The notes beneath the pieces were generated by a model that did no database searches, was not told where the DNA came from, and saw only the letters and a list, made by a program, of their open reading frames with translations. A stretch of 64,000 nucleotides of DNA, from contig NZ_CP100000.1 in the NCBI RefSeq assembly GCF_024138165.1, positions 248,001 through 312,000 of the forward strand. The letters run 5' to 3'. Shown one piece after another: positions 1 to 8,155 of the stretch. Every line of letters begins with the position of its first letter. Within the stretch, counting starts at the first letter, position 1. The position numbers and the translations under genes are program-made. This stretch comes from Halorussus vallis. Lineage in GTDB: Archaea; Halobacteriota; Halobacteria; Halobacteriales; Haladaptataceae.

Positions 1-154
1 TAAACTGTCTGTCACTCGGTGAAACCCTCTCCAAGGACTCTCCTCGCACTCCAGGCTAACCCTGCGCCGAATATGAACGGAGCAATCGCTATTGGCGAGC
101 AAGTAAGAATACGAAGGAATTCCGTCTATCGAGGTATCTCCCCCGGCGATTCAG

Positions 155-1859
155 TTAAAGGCCCGCAAGCAACGAGTCGCTCTCAACCTCGGCCGTCGAC
201 CGATTGGTTGCCGTGTCTTGCTCGACTGCTATGCGCTCGTCCGCAGAGTCCACGATCTCGCGCGAGTGACTGACGACAATTTGTCTGATCGACACCGAGT
301 TCGCGCATCCGCTGTGCGAGGTCGCTGATGCGGCCAACATGGGTTTCATCGAGATGGACGGTCGGCTCGTCAAGGATGAGTGGCGGGAGTGGCGCCTCCC
401 CGTCGATGCCCTCCGCGAGAAGCTGGTAGATCGCACAGCGGAGGGCGAGATTGAACAGCGCCTGTTCACCACCGGAAAGTTCGTCCGGGTCAAGGGTCTC
501 ACCGCTTTTCTCGTGGATGGTCACCGCATAGTTGCGGTCGAGTTCGATGCGGGCATACGAGTCGTTCTCGTAGACGAGGCTGAAAACATCGTTCACAAGC
601 TGCTCTAAGTGGACGACGTTCGCCTCGCGCAGGCTGGCACGCAACCCACCGTACATCTGTTCGACCGCCTCGCATTGCTCGACGGCAGTCATGAGCTGCT
701 TTCCCTCTGCCTCGAGAGTCTCCTGCTCCTCACGGAGTACCTCAAGTCGCTCGAGGTCGCCCTCGATCTGGCCCTTCATCCGCTGTTGCTTGTTGCGCTC
801 AGTTTCAAGCTCGGCCTTTTCGGACTCTATATCTTCCACTTCGTTCTGTGCCTTGTCACGCTGCTGTTCGAGGTCGCTAATCCGCTCTTCATCGATAGCG
901 TCCTCGAGCTGCGCCTGCTCGTCGATGAGGCGATCAACACGTGATTTGCGGTCCTCCTTTAGCGCCTCAGCCGGGCTGAGGTTGGACTCTGTCTGGGCCA
1001 GGGTCTGGTGTGCATCACTGAGATCGTCAGTCGCCTCGCCAACGGCTTCGAGGTCGGCGATTGTTTGCTCGCTAGCCTCAAGTGTCGCATTTCCTCGTTC
1101 GACAGCGAGATGGCAGTCCCGGCAGAGACAGACGAGATTCTCGAGTGTGTGGGCGTCACGTGGATCCTCGAACGTCCGGACTGGCCGGATGTGATGGACG
1201 TCGGGATTCTGGCTGAGCGTATCTCGGTCAGCACCACATTGCTGGCAGGCGTGTCCATCCCGTTCAAGTGTTCGACGTCGTGCTCGTGGCCAGCCGTCGC
1301 CGTAGAACTCCTCACTGTCCACACCGCCGTTCCAGTTGGGGTTGTCTGAGCCACACCATTTGTCGTCTGCTCGTTGCATAGCCGAGAGCCAAGCACGGTA
1401 ACAGGTGCGGTCACAGAAGTGGTCCGTCTGCGCATCGGCTTCGGAGGCGAACACGTGCTGGGACTCCCCGCAGCGCGAGCAGGAGACGGTCACCTGCTTC
1501 GTCGAGTTGAGATGGACGGTGCACGAGATCGCTTCGTCAGCGACGCAGTCGGGACAGTAGTGGCCGGCCTTCTCCGAGGCGTAGTATGTGAACGTGGCAT
1601 CGTAAATGAGACAGACACTGGTGGTATTTCCGCGCGTTGAATCGCGGGGACTACTCCACTGTGGACGATTACAGTCGTCACAGCGAGTTCGGTCTTGGTA
1701 CGGTGCATAAAACGGAATCTCGCAGACTGCACACTGCTTGTTCGGAAGTCGTTCATCGTGAACGGTCGTGTGGTGGACGCGCATCCCTCGTGGAGAAGCG
1801 AATTCCCGGTTACAGGTTGGACAGACGTTACTCTCGGGGAGTAGTTCCGTAGTGGACAT
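155..1859 (-). pseudogene. HNH endonuclease fused to Rad50 C-terminal half, frameshifted
   Basis: The frame starts with ATG at 1859. Residues 1-150 carry several CxxC pairs (zinc fingers). Residues 190-251 form an HNH nuclease domain (CQQC 205-208, VHHIRP 221-226, CLCRDCH 244-250). From about residue 257 the protein becomes the C-terminal half of archaeal Rad50: coiled coil to about 400, ABC signature LSGGE at 461-465, Walker B LILDEPT at 494-500. The N-terminal Walker A half and the zinc hook are absent, so it cannot form a complete ATPase alone. After GVDQ (residue 524) the expected continuation IVVSHSREIVDSADE lies one frame over and runs to the stop at 155. One extra base in the A/T run near 278-283 explains this. 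It looks like a recombination chimera that later decayed; a sequencing error at the frameshift is the alternative. Confidence 0.8.
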
Positions 1860-2033
1860 GGCCCTCGCCCGTCAGGGCCAGAAAAAACGGCAAGCTGATT
1901 ACACTCCTGTATCCACCGCCGATGCTGACGAATCGAAGTCGTCGGTGTTCCTCGGCGAATCAATTCGAGGTCCGTCAAGCGTCAGCTCAATCCTCGATGG
2001 ACGAACGAGCGGGAGAATCCAGTTGACGGGCGC

Positions 2034-2148
2034 TTCTACACCCCCACTTCCTGGCGATTCCCCGTCACCGTAATAGATTTGCGGCAGCAAACAGCAGATA
2101 CAGAAGCAGCGTCTTTCCGGGAGAGTGACTGAGTAAGGGGGTGTAGAA
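2034..2148. repeat. Small element with inverted TTCTACACCCCC ends
   Basis: TTCTACACCCCC at 2034-2045 is mirrored by GGGGGTGTAGAA at 2137-2148, giving 12-bp perfect inverted ends around about 90 bases. The interior has no ORF. The end sequence TTCTACAC recurs at the start of the other intergenic repeats in this window (2671 and 25522). The layout resembles a miniature inverted-repeat element, but no target-site duplication is obvious. Confidence 0.5.
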
Positions 2149-2200
2149 TCCCGAATTCGGAAAGAGGGATATCGGGGCAAAGCGGCGTATCGCGAGAAAT

Positions 2201-2230
2201 CGCTCCGCGCCCGAAAACGGGCGCGGAGCG
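2201..2230. repeat. Perfect 13-bp hairpin with AAAA loop
   Basis: CGCTCCGCGCCCG at 2201-2213 and its exact reverse complement at 2218-2230 flank AAAA. It lies in gene-poor DNA and is much more GC-rich than its surroundings. It is one of a set of similar perfect hairpins in the window. Confidence 0.75.
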
Positions 2231-2670
2231 AGGGTGTGCACGCAGTTTCGGTGACTGGGATAGCGAGCGAGCCCGTTGACTGGGGCGTTCAGTGAGCTCA
2301 ATCGTAAGCGCCGGAATCCAGATTCGACGGTACATCCCCGTTTTCTATGTCGAATATCGGGGTTTCACCGATTTCATACCTGGGTTCGAGACGGCGAATT
2401 GAACCGGCTGTACCCCGCTCTGAAGTCCGCAGAGCGTGATGAAAGCAGAATATGATCATATTCTCGCTGCGAACCGGTACGACCGCACGTCCGAGTTGAA
2501 ATGCGAAAACGCTGGATACACCCACGTTCCTACGTCGAATTCGGTGATTCAGGCGATGACTCACGCGACACGCTTAGATTCCAGACGTCGTTTCCAAGTG
2601 CTCTCTGTAGTGTTTTCGACCTCCTCTCAAGCCATGCCGTGCGCCTGATGGCGCACTCTCCCCCTCGTTT

Positions 2671-2832
2671 TTCTACACCCGTCTACCACAACCGTTCTCC
2701 CGGAAATATTCGAGGGTGTAGCGGAATCCTGTTCGAACGAGGAAGTCTCTCGTCGGTTCTGAGCGCCCGAAACGATGTCGGAAGGGGTGTAGCCGACTCG
2801 GCTTGTCGAGCCGAGTCGTCCGGCATTTCCGC
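2671..2832. repeat. TTCTACAC-type intergenic repeat, copy A
   Basis: The element starts with TTCTACACCC, contains CGTTCTCCCGG, GGTGTAGCGGAATC and the string CGAAAC, then a second GGTGTAGC, and ends with a 9-bp hairpin (2795-2803 with 2809-2817) followed by CCGGCATTTCCG. The middle 110 bases align with a copy at 7411-7530, and the hairpin plus CCGGCATTTCCG end recurs at 25570-25593. There is no coding potential. Confidence 0.55.
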
Positions 2833-3340
2833 TTGTGGCTTCCTCACCAGCGTCCTCGCCCAAGTGCTTTCTCGCACCTCCAAGTAATCGGACTACTGGT
2901 GGACTGTCTACAGGGCCACAGAGTTCGTTGTTCCGGTCCATACTCACTAAAGAGGGTTCGGGGTGGCAAATCTCCTAGTGAATGGCAGATTGTTACGGGG
3001 CTCAGCCTCTATCGTTCGCCTGTATCGCCAGAGAACAGGCTACGTCGTAGAAAAGACGAGTAGCCGTCCGCTTAGATACGTGAAGTGCAGAATCACGAGG
3101 TAAGCTCACCCGCTGGTCGAACAGCCGATTAACCGCTTTCAGTAGTTAAGTATAGATTCACGTTTCTTCTCTCGCTGCTTTGAGCGAGCAACTAAATCGA
3201 CCACTATCACACCAACCACTTTCGAGCGCCTTGATCCCAGCGACTCCTAACTGGCCTTACGAAGGACGAGACAAATGTCATCGCCGTAGTTGCAGGAATG
3301 TCGAAAAAACCTGTAAGCCACAGTCGGGCGATTACCGTGT

Positions 3341-4120
3341 ATGAACAAACATTCCAGACACGGTAACGACGAGTCCGAACCGCACGACAGAACTCGTGGC
3401 TACGGACCCGCCGAACACGCTACGTTGGGCGGGCTGACGGTGGCGTCCGACGGACTCCGTCTTGAACCCGATTTCACTCGCGTAGACTCGGGAGTGGAGT
3501 TGGAGTGGACGTATCAAATACATGGTGAGCAAGGGGTCGTCACGGAGTTCGAGGAAACCCACGACCAACTCGCTCACCTGATACTCGTCCGTCGGGACCT
3601 CACCCGGTTTCAGCACCTGCATCCAAAACTCGACCAGGACGGAGCGTGGTCGGCGGAGTTTACCCTTCCCAATCCAGGCGTCTATCGCGCGTTCGTCGAC
3701 GTACTCGTCGACGGTCAGCCGACGACCTTAGGGGTCGACCTCCTCGCGTCGGGAAACGCTGAATACGAACCGAACCCCGGGTCGACGCACGAAGCCACCG
3801 TTGAGGGGTACGACGTTACGCTGGACCCGGTGAGCGTGTTTCCCGGCGAGAGGACCACCCTCGAATTCGAGGTCCGTCGCGATGGTGAGCGTGTTCGTCT
3901 CGATCCGTATCTTGGGGCGCTTGGTCACTTGGTCTCGTTACGCGACGGCGATCTCGCCTACCTCCACGTCCATCCCGAAGAGACCGACCCCGCAGACGGG
4001 AACGTTCGGTTCGCGGTCCAGTTTCCGACTTCCGGTCGGTATCGACTCTTCATTCAAGCGAAGCCAAGAGGCGAACTGATCACCGCATCGTTCGACGTCA
4101 TCTCGGGGAACTGTGAATAG
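3341..4120 (+). CDS. HLHP/HVHP-motif protein, possible copper or heavy-metal binding
   Basis: The 259-residue acidic protein has two similar beta-rich halves. Each carries a histidine motif: FQHLHP near residue 90 and YLHVHP near residue 209. Such duplicated LxHxHP domains are known from bacterial and haloarchaeal proteins annotated as heavy-metal or copper associated, often near P-type ATPases or CopZ-like genes; none of those is adjacent here. No clear signal peptide is visible: the N-terminus MNKHSRHGNDESEPH is hydrophilic and His-rich, which also suits metal binding. The gene stands alone between degraded regions. Metal binding is inferred from the histidines and not shown. Confidence 0.75.
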   Translation: MNKHSRHGNDESEPHDRTRGYGPAEHATLGGLTVASDGLRLEPDFTRVDSGVELEWTYQIHGEQGVVTEFEETHDQLAHLILVRRDLTRFQHLHPKLDQDGAWSAEFTLPNPGVYRAFVDVLVDGQPTTLGVDLLASGNAEYEPNPGSTHEATVEGYDVTLDPVSVFPGERTTLEFEVRRDGERVRLDPYLGALGHLVSLRDGDLAYLHVHPEETDPADGNVRFAVQFPTSGRYRLFIQAKPRGELITASFDVISGNCE

Positions 4121-4211
4121 CGTATTTCCACTGTAACAAACGATAACGGGGAGCACGAAACCGCTCTTACTCTATCGGCATACCACCTCGTGTCGGTAGA
4201 ACGAGGTGATT

Positions 4212-4433
4212 TCAGTTCGCTCTCACCGACGGGTTCTTCGGTCGAGCGGTCGGCTCGCAGTGGTGGGCCACCGTCATGAGGTTGTAGACTGCCGACCGCC
4301 CCGCAGACTCCTCGATGTATCGAAAATCGTCCTCGTCGAGATTGCCCGCGACCTTGAACTCTACTTGGAGGTCACCGAACATGTCCACTGGTTCGCCGTC
4401 CTCACCCTCAATGGCTCTCGAAGTCGAACAACG
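4212..4433 (-). pseudogene. Remnant of an OsmC-like gene (3' end only)
   Basis: The frame is open from 4433 to a TGA at 4212-4214 and has no start codon of its own; upstream the same frame hits TAG and TAA. The peptide has an acidic haloarchaeal composition with GDLQVEFKVAGNLDEDDF followed by ESAGRSAVYNLMT. This resembles the last strand and helix of OsmC/Ohr peroxidase-fold proteins, which end in RSPVYxxLT-like sequence. The N-terminal half with the first catalytic cysteine is missing. Assignment rests on a short match by eye. Confidence 0.35.
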
Positions 4434-4592
4434 CTATCGTTAAGCCCATCCTCGGTACGGTCGGTGTCTGTACACCGAGACGGATTTTGCGGAGGGCTGC
4501 ACGCTCTCCACGGGAGGCGAACAGCGACACGTAAAATCCGGCAGGAGTGATCGACGCGACGCACGTAATTGCCTTGAGAGCGAAGAAAACCT

Positions 4593-4775
4593 ATGGCATA
4601 TCAAACGACGATCGGATGGTCGCTCGTTACGTCTGGAATCGTGAGCCTCGTTCTCTGGTTGATTCCCGGCGACTCGGTCTGGTGGGGAGTCGGCCTTCTC
4701 ATCCTTGGAATTGTAGTCCTCTATATTCGCCGTGACGACGTCTCTGAGGCTATCTCGGCACTGACTGGTTCGTGA
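4593..4775 (+). CDS. Small two-helix membrane protein
   Basis: This 60-residue protein has two hydrophobic segments (about residues 8-24 and 29-44) joined by a short GDSVWW turn, then a charged tail RRDDVSEAI. I recognise no family. The start ATG is the first in frame. Coding is supported by the membrane pattern and the acidic tail. It stands alone between the OsmC-like remnant and the DUF2270 pseudogene. Confidence 0.6.
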   Translation: MAYQTTIGWSLVTSGIVSLVLWLIPGDSVWWGVGLLILGIVVLYIRRDDVSEAISALTGS

Positions 4776-4924
4776 GCGTATTGCGTAGGCCCTGGTATCA
4801 CGCGACTTGTAGACAATTCTCCCTGAAATCTCTGCGCACTCGGACGAACTGAGTCACGCCGGCTCCGTTCGCTTCGGAATCTGTCGTACCGCCGGTTATG
4901 TGAACGAGGGGCGTAGACACCGGC

Positions 4925-5647
4925 ATGACCGACTCGGACAGCGACGAGTTCGATCCGACAGCACGCGAACAGCGCGAAATCGGACACGAGATGGTCGACC
5001 AGAGTACGGGCCTCGGCTCGGTGATGGCGCACGCCTACCGTGGCGAGATGGACGAGGCGACCACATGGCGGCAGCGTCTCGGTCAGGCTACCACGTGGGC
5101 GGTGACGGTCATCGCAGCGATTCTCACGTGGGCGTTCTCGAACGCGGACAACCCTCATTACATTCTACTCATTGGAATCGTAATCGTCACCATCTTCCTG
5201 GGCATCGAAGCCCGGCGGTACCGAAACTACGACGTCTATCGTTTGCGCATTCGACTGCTTCAGCAGAACCTGTTCGCGAACGCCCTCGATCCGTCGCAGG
5301 GCGTCGAACATCCGAACTGGCGAGCGGAACTCAGCGAGGACTACCGGACACCGACGCTGAAAGTCACGCTCGGCGAGGCGCTCGCGAATCGGCTTCGGCG
5401 TATCTACCTCGCCTTGCTCGGCGTGCTTCTCGCCGCCTGAATATTCCGAATCACCGCATTTACGCCCCGGCAGGACTGGTTCGGGGCTGCCGGAATCGCT
5501 GCCGTTCCCGGTTCCGTCGTGGTCGGCGCTGTCGCGACGTTCGCCGTGGCGGTACTCGGAATCGCGTACTGACCCCGGGAACGACACGCGAAGGGAGAGT
5601 TTCGCGAAGGTGACCCGGGGACGTGGAAGGACTCTGATGGCGAGTAG
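4925..5647 (+). pseudogene. DUF2270 membrane protein with two in-frame TGA stops
   Basis: The N-terminal 171 residues match the DUF2270 family closely: acidic start, EMVDQSTGLGSVMAHAYRGEMD, two membrane helices (about 58-75 and 79-95), then RRYRNYDVYRLRIRLLQ. The frame stops at TGA 5438-5440, exactly where the family has Trp in the motif LLAAWxFRxTAF. It continues in frame (IFRITAFTPRQDWFGAAG) to a second TGA at 5570-5572, again where Trp is expected (AFWP), and then to TAG at 5645. Both changes are single G-to-A transitions in TGG. Other genes in the window use TGG for Trp and TGA as stop, so decay is more likely than recoding. A truncated 171-residue product could still be made. Confidence 0.8.
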
Positions 5648-5793
5648 ACCCGTGCGATCGAGAAGGTGAAACGACGACGAAATCGCTACCGTCCGTGCGG
5701 CAGTTCTTGCAGTCCAGTACTGAGGCCTCGTCAATACGGGACGGTGCTCGCGCGTCGTCTGTCATGCGGTCGTCGCGTTTCGGACGAGTGCGG

Positions 5794-5976
5794 TCACTGT
5801 GATTCCTCGTTCTTCTCCACTTCGGTGACGATTCCGTTCCAGTCCGGATGTTCGGCACCATTCCGACACTCCCAGCCTCCTTCGACGTCGATTCCGTTGG
5901 CGTACGCCCGCCGAAGGAGCACTTTCAGCTCCGCGTACAATGCATCGTCGGACGTGAGCGGGGTTTCTTCGGTCAC
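5794..5976 (-). CDS. Small conserved-looking acidic protein, possibly 5'-truncated
   Basis: From a GTG at 5976 it encodes 60 residues, including RRAYANGIDVEGGWECRNG and DWNGIVTEVEK. The same frame stays open upstream to a TAG at 6064-6066 and still looks coding (FIGHVSDLLRFGIVDDHPT), without any ATG, GTG or TTG. The real gene therefore probably began further upstream and has lost its start, and the GTG start may not be used. I do not recognise the function. Nearby, a minus-strand frame from an ATG at 5765 has a CKNC motif but runs into the DUF2270 remnant. Confidence 0.55.
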   Translation of the reverse strand: MTEETPLTSDDALYAELKVLLRRAYANGIDVEGGWECRNGAEHPDWNGIVTEVEKNEESQ

Positions 5977-6283
5977 CTCCCGAAACTGGACGCGTGTGGG
6001 GTGATCGTCTACGATACCGAAACGGAGCAGGTCCGAAACGTGACCGATGAACTGGGCCAGGAACTACTGGCGCTGATTCAATGGTTCTCAAAAGCAAGTC
6101 GGACTATTAGCATCTAGTTCCGCAGAGGCGGTTTTGGTCGATGGTACCGCACAATTAGGCGGGCTTAAACGAGGGCAAGCACGCTTAATGTCTTCCGAAC
6201 CATGATTGCGTATCCACGTGGTAATCCATGCTATTGTCCCGCCTGATTCAGTCGTCGGACTTCAGGTGAGTTTGGAGCCGCTC

Positions 6284-7300
6284 ATGCCGTTACAAGCCAC
6301 GGGAGGTGTGCGGTTCCTGTACACGCTCGTTGGTATTGGTGTTCTCCTGGTCACGACGATCGACGTCTTTTGGACCATCTTGTGGACCAACGGCGGTGCA
6401 GGTCTGCTCACCTCACCGCTGATGAAAGGGACGTGGCGCGGGCTCAGAACGGTAGACCGTCAGGAGTCCCTGGTACTTACGCTGGCCGGACCGCTCATCC
6501 TCGCGTTCACGCTCACGATGTGGGTCGTACTGCTCTGGGCGGGGTGGACGTTACTCTTCGCTGGCGATGTGAACGCGCTCAACTACACGCGCGGTCCCGG
6601 ACCCGTCCGATGGGTCGGACGGGGGTACTTTGTAGCGTACACCATGTTCACGATGGGCAACGGAGACTTCAGTCCGACCAGTCCAATCTGGCGGATAGTC
6701 ACTGCATTCACGAACGCAAGCGGCATGATATTGATCACGCTCATCGTGACGTACGTCGTCTCCGTCCTGCGAGCCGTCGTCAACAAGCAATCGTTTGCGA
6801 GCAGCGTTATGGGAGTGGGCGAGACGAGCGAAGCGTTCGTCCGTTCGGGATGGGACGGTGACACCCTCCGGCAACACGACCTCCCGTTAGAGTCGTTCGC
6901 GTCGAGTCTGAGTACCCTGGCGGCCCAGCACAAGGCGTATCCGATCCTTCACTACTACCGTAGCGAACGGAAACAACACGCTGCCCCGGTCGCAGTCGCC
7001 GTCTTCGACGACGCACTGACTATCATCCGCTTCGGCGTCGACCCTGAGCGACGTCCTAACGAACCCGTTATCGAAACCGCTCGATCGGCTACTGAAGACT
7101 ACGTCCGGACGGCCATGAGTCCACCCGCCGGTCACACGCCGCCACCGCCGAACCTTAATCGCCTCCGCGACGCGGACATCCCCGTCGCATCCGACGAGGA
7201 GTTCACCGACAAGTTAGCCGACCTGGCGGAACAGCGCCGTGAACTACTCGGTGTGGTCGAGGCCCAAGAGTGGGAATGGCCCTCAGAGCGACAGCAGTGA
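6284..7300 (+). CDS. Two-helix potassium-channel-like pore protein
   Basis: An N-terminal helix (about residues 8-32) is followed by a second helix (about 65-95), a pore loop with filter-like TMGNGDF at 123-129, and a further helix GMILITLIVTYVVSVL. This is the architecture of simple ion-channel pore domains with an extra helix. The usual filter is TVGYGD or TVGFGD; here Asn replaces Tyr/Phe. The C-terminal 180 residues are cytosolic and acidic, with no Rossmann (RCK) motif. The ATG at 6284 is chosen because it sits just before the first helix; GTG 6266 and TTG 6206 are in-frame alternatives. TATA-like GCTTAAAC lies at 6162-6169. Confidence 0.7.
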   Translation: MPLQATGGVRFLYTLVGIGVLLVTTIDVFWTILWTNGGAGLLTSPLMKGTWRGLRTVDRQESLVLTLAGPLILAFTLTMWVVLLWAGWTLLFAGDVNALNYTRGPGPVRWVGRGYFVAYTMFTMGNGDFSPTSPIWRIVTAFTNASGMILITLIVTYVVSVLRAVVNKQSFASSVMGVGETSEAFVRSGWDGDTLRQHDLPLESFASSLSTLAAQHKAYPILHYYRSERKQHAAPVAVAVFDDALTIIRFGVDPERRPNEPVIETARSATEDYVRTAMSPPAGHTPPPPNLNRLRDADIPVASDEEFTDKLADLAEQRRELLGVVEAQEWEWPSERQQ

Positions 7301-7670
7301 ACGAATCTCGTTCCTCGGAGATCGTTTTGTTGCCAGTCCAGTCAGACACTCGACCCTCAAACGTTAACCCCGTTGGTGTTTTGATTTTCTGAAGAGTATC
7401 TTCCTTAACCTTCTACTACCGTCCTCCCGGGTAAACTCGAAGGTGTAGCGGAATCTCGATTCCACTAGAACGCCTTTCGTCGATTCTGTGCGCTCGAAAC
7501 GTGTTTCGACGAGGCGTAGCTGACCAACCCCTTGTGAGTTAGTCCGTCGTTCTGTCAGTCAACACGACCCCTCCCAGCCAGTCGGAACTATCGACTCGCT
7601 CCTCGGGTTTGTTATATGCTAGCAAACCTTATAGTGGTCACGGTCATATCCTCACGACAGACGCATCGGT
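7301..7670. other. Intergenic region with repeat copy B and promoter
   Basis: No gene is visible. The centre (7411-7530) is a diverged copy of the intergenic repeat at 2671. An AT-rich stretch with TTATATGC at 7610 and CTTATAGT at 7627-7634 precedes the ATG at 7671 and is the likely promoter of that gene. Confidence 0.5.
7411..7530. repeat. TTCTAC-type intergenic repeat, copy B
   Basis: It aligns with copy A at 2671-2800 through TTCTAC, CCGTCCTCCCGG, the string AGGTGTAGCGGAATC (7441-7455), CGTCGATTCTGTGCGCTCGAAAC and GGCGTAGCTGACC, with scattered substitutions. Copy A has the corresponding CGTCGGTTCTGAGCGCCCGAAAC. It contains no ORF. Similarity by eye is clear in the core and fades at both ends. 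Confidence 0.55.
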
Positions 7671-8012
7671 ATGTCGACGCACACCCAATCGTCACGGTCG
7701 ATAAGGCTGGCGCTTCCGCCGGACGAACAGTGGACGCTCCACCACGTCCTCCTGCACCGAATCGAGCGAGAACGAACCGCCGAGAACCCGACGGGAATCG
7801 ACCCGCCGCCGCTCGAAGTCTACCGGGCGTTCGAAACGCTCGACGCCGGCGAGTCGCGCTTCACCGCCGGGCAACTGGAAGCGGTGCAGGACGTCCTCGG
7901 GACGTACCAGCGGTCGACCGACTGGTGGGAACTCGAACGGTCGACGCTCGAACAACTGCTACACCGCGTCGCGACGGCGCTCGAACACGCGGACGGCGAC
8001 ACATCCCGATAG
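7671..8012 (+). CDS. Conserved haloarchaeal hypothetical protein
   Basis: The 113-residue soluble acidic protein is helix-rich (LPPDEQWTLHHVLLHRIERE at the start of the fold, a final EQLLHRVATALEHAD). Its composition and codon use are typical of haloarchaeal genes, and I believe homologues are widespread in the class, but no function is known to me. The start MSTHTQ is the first ATG after the TATA-like element. It precedes the PAP2 gene in the same direction with a 143-base gap. Confidence 0.75.
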   Translation: MSTHTQSSRSIRLALPPDEQWTLHHVLLHRIERERTAENPTGIDPPPLEVYRAFETLDAGESRFTAGQLEAVQDVLGTYQRSTDWWELERSTLEQLLHRVATALEHADGDTSR

Positions 8013-8155
8013 GCCGCGACCGCGGTCGGCGTCGTTTACTCCGTCCTGCTCGACTGAAGTTCGGCACGTGCGCCGACATCGCTTGGCTCCCCACTGCCCG
8101 AAAGGGATACCCCGCTCGACGGTCTAGGTCCCGCCTCCGGACGGGGACTGGCCAC

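Larger units (their letters stand above)
1860..3340. other. Gene-poor intergenic stretch with hairpins and repeats
   Basis: I see no convincing gene in these 1.5 kb. The stretch is less GC-rich than the rest of the window and has stop codons in all frames. It holds a 115-bp element bounded by inverted TTCTACACCCCC ends, a perfect 13-bp hairpin, and a longer TTCTACAC-type repeat, each listed separately. A minus-strand frame at 2298-2564 ends in an acidic stretch and could be the tail of a lost gene, but I recognise nothing in it. Confidence 0.6.

Noticed and set aside
1860-1879. GGCCCT/AGGGCC hairpin next to the HNH start as a terminator
   Set aside because: Only 6-bp arms with an 8-base loop, and it lies upstream of the gene on its own strand.
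2298-2564. 88-codon minus-strand frame in the gene-poor region
   Set aside because: Only the last 40 residues look acidic and protein-like; there is no start context, promoter or recognisable family.
5438-5572. Programmed UGA recoding to Trp as the primary explanation
   Set aside because: All other genes here use TGG for Trp and TGA as a true stop, and neighbouring genes are also decayed.
7616-8155. Long upstream extension of the PAP2 frame
   Set aside because: The residues are Arg/Pro-rich and lie opposite or out of frame to the real gene at 7671; the PAP2 domain starts after GTG 8156.
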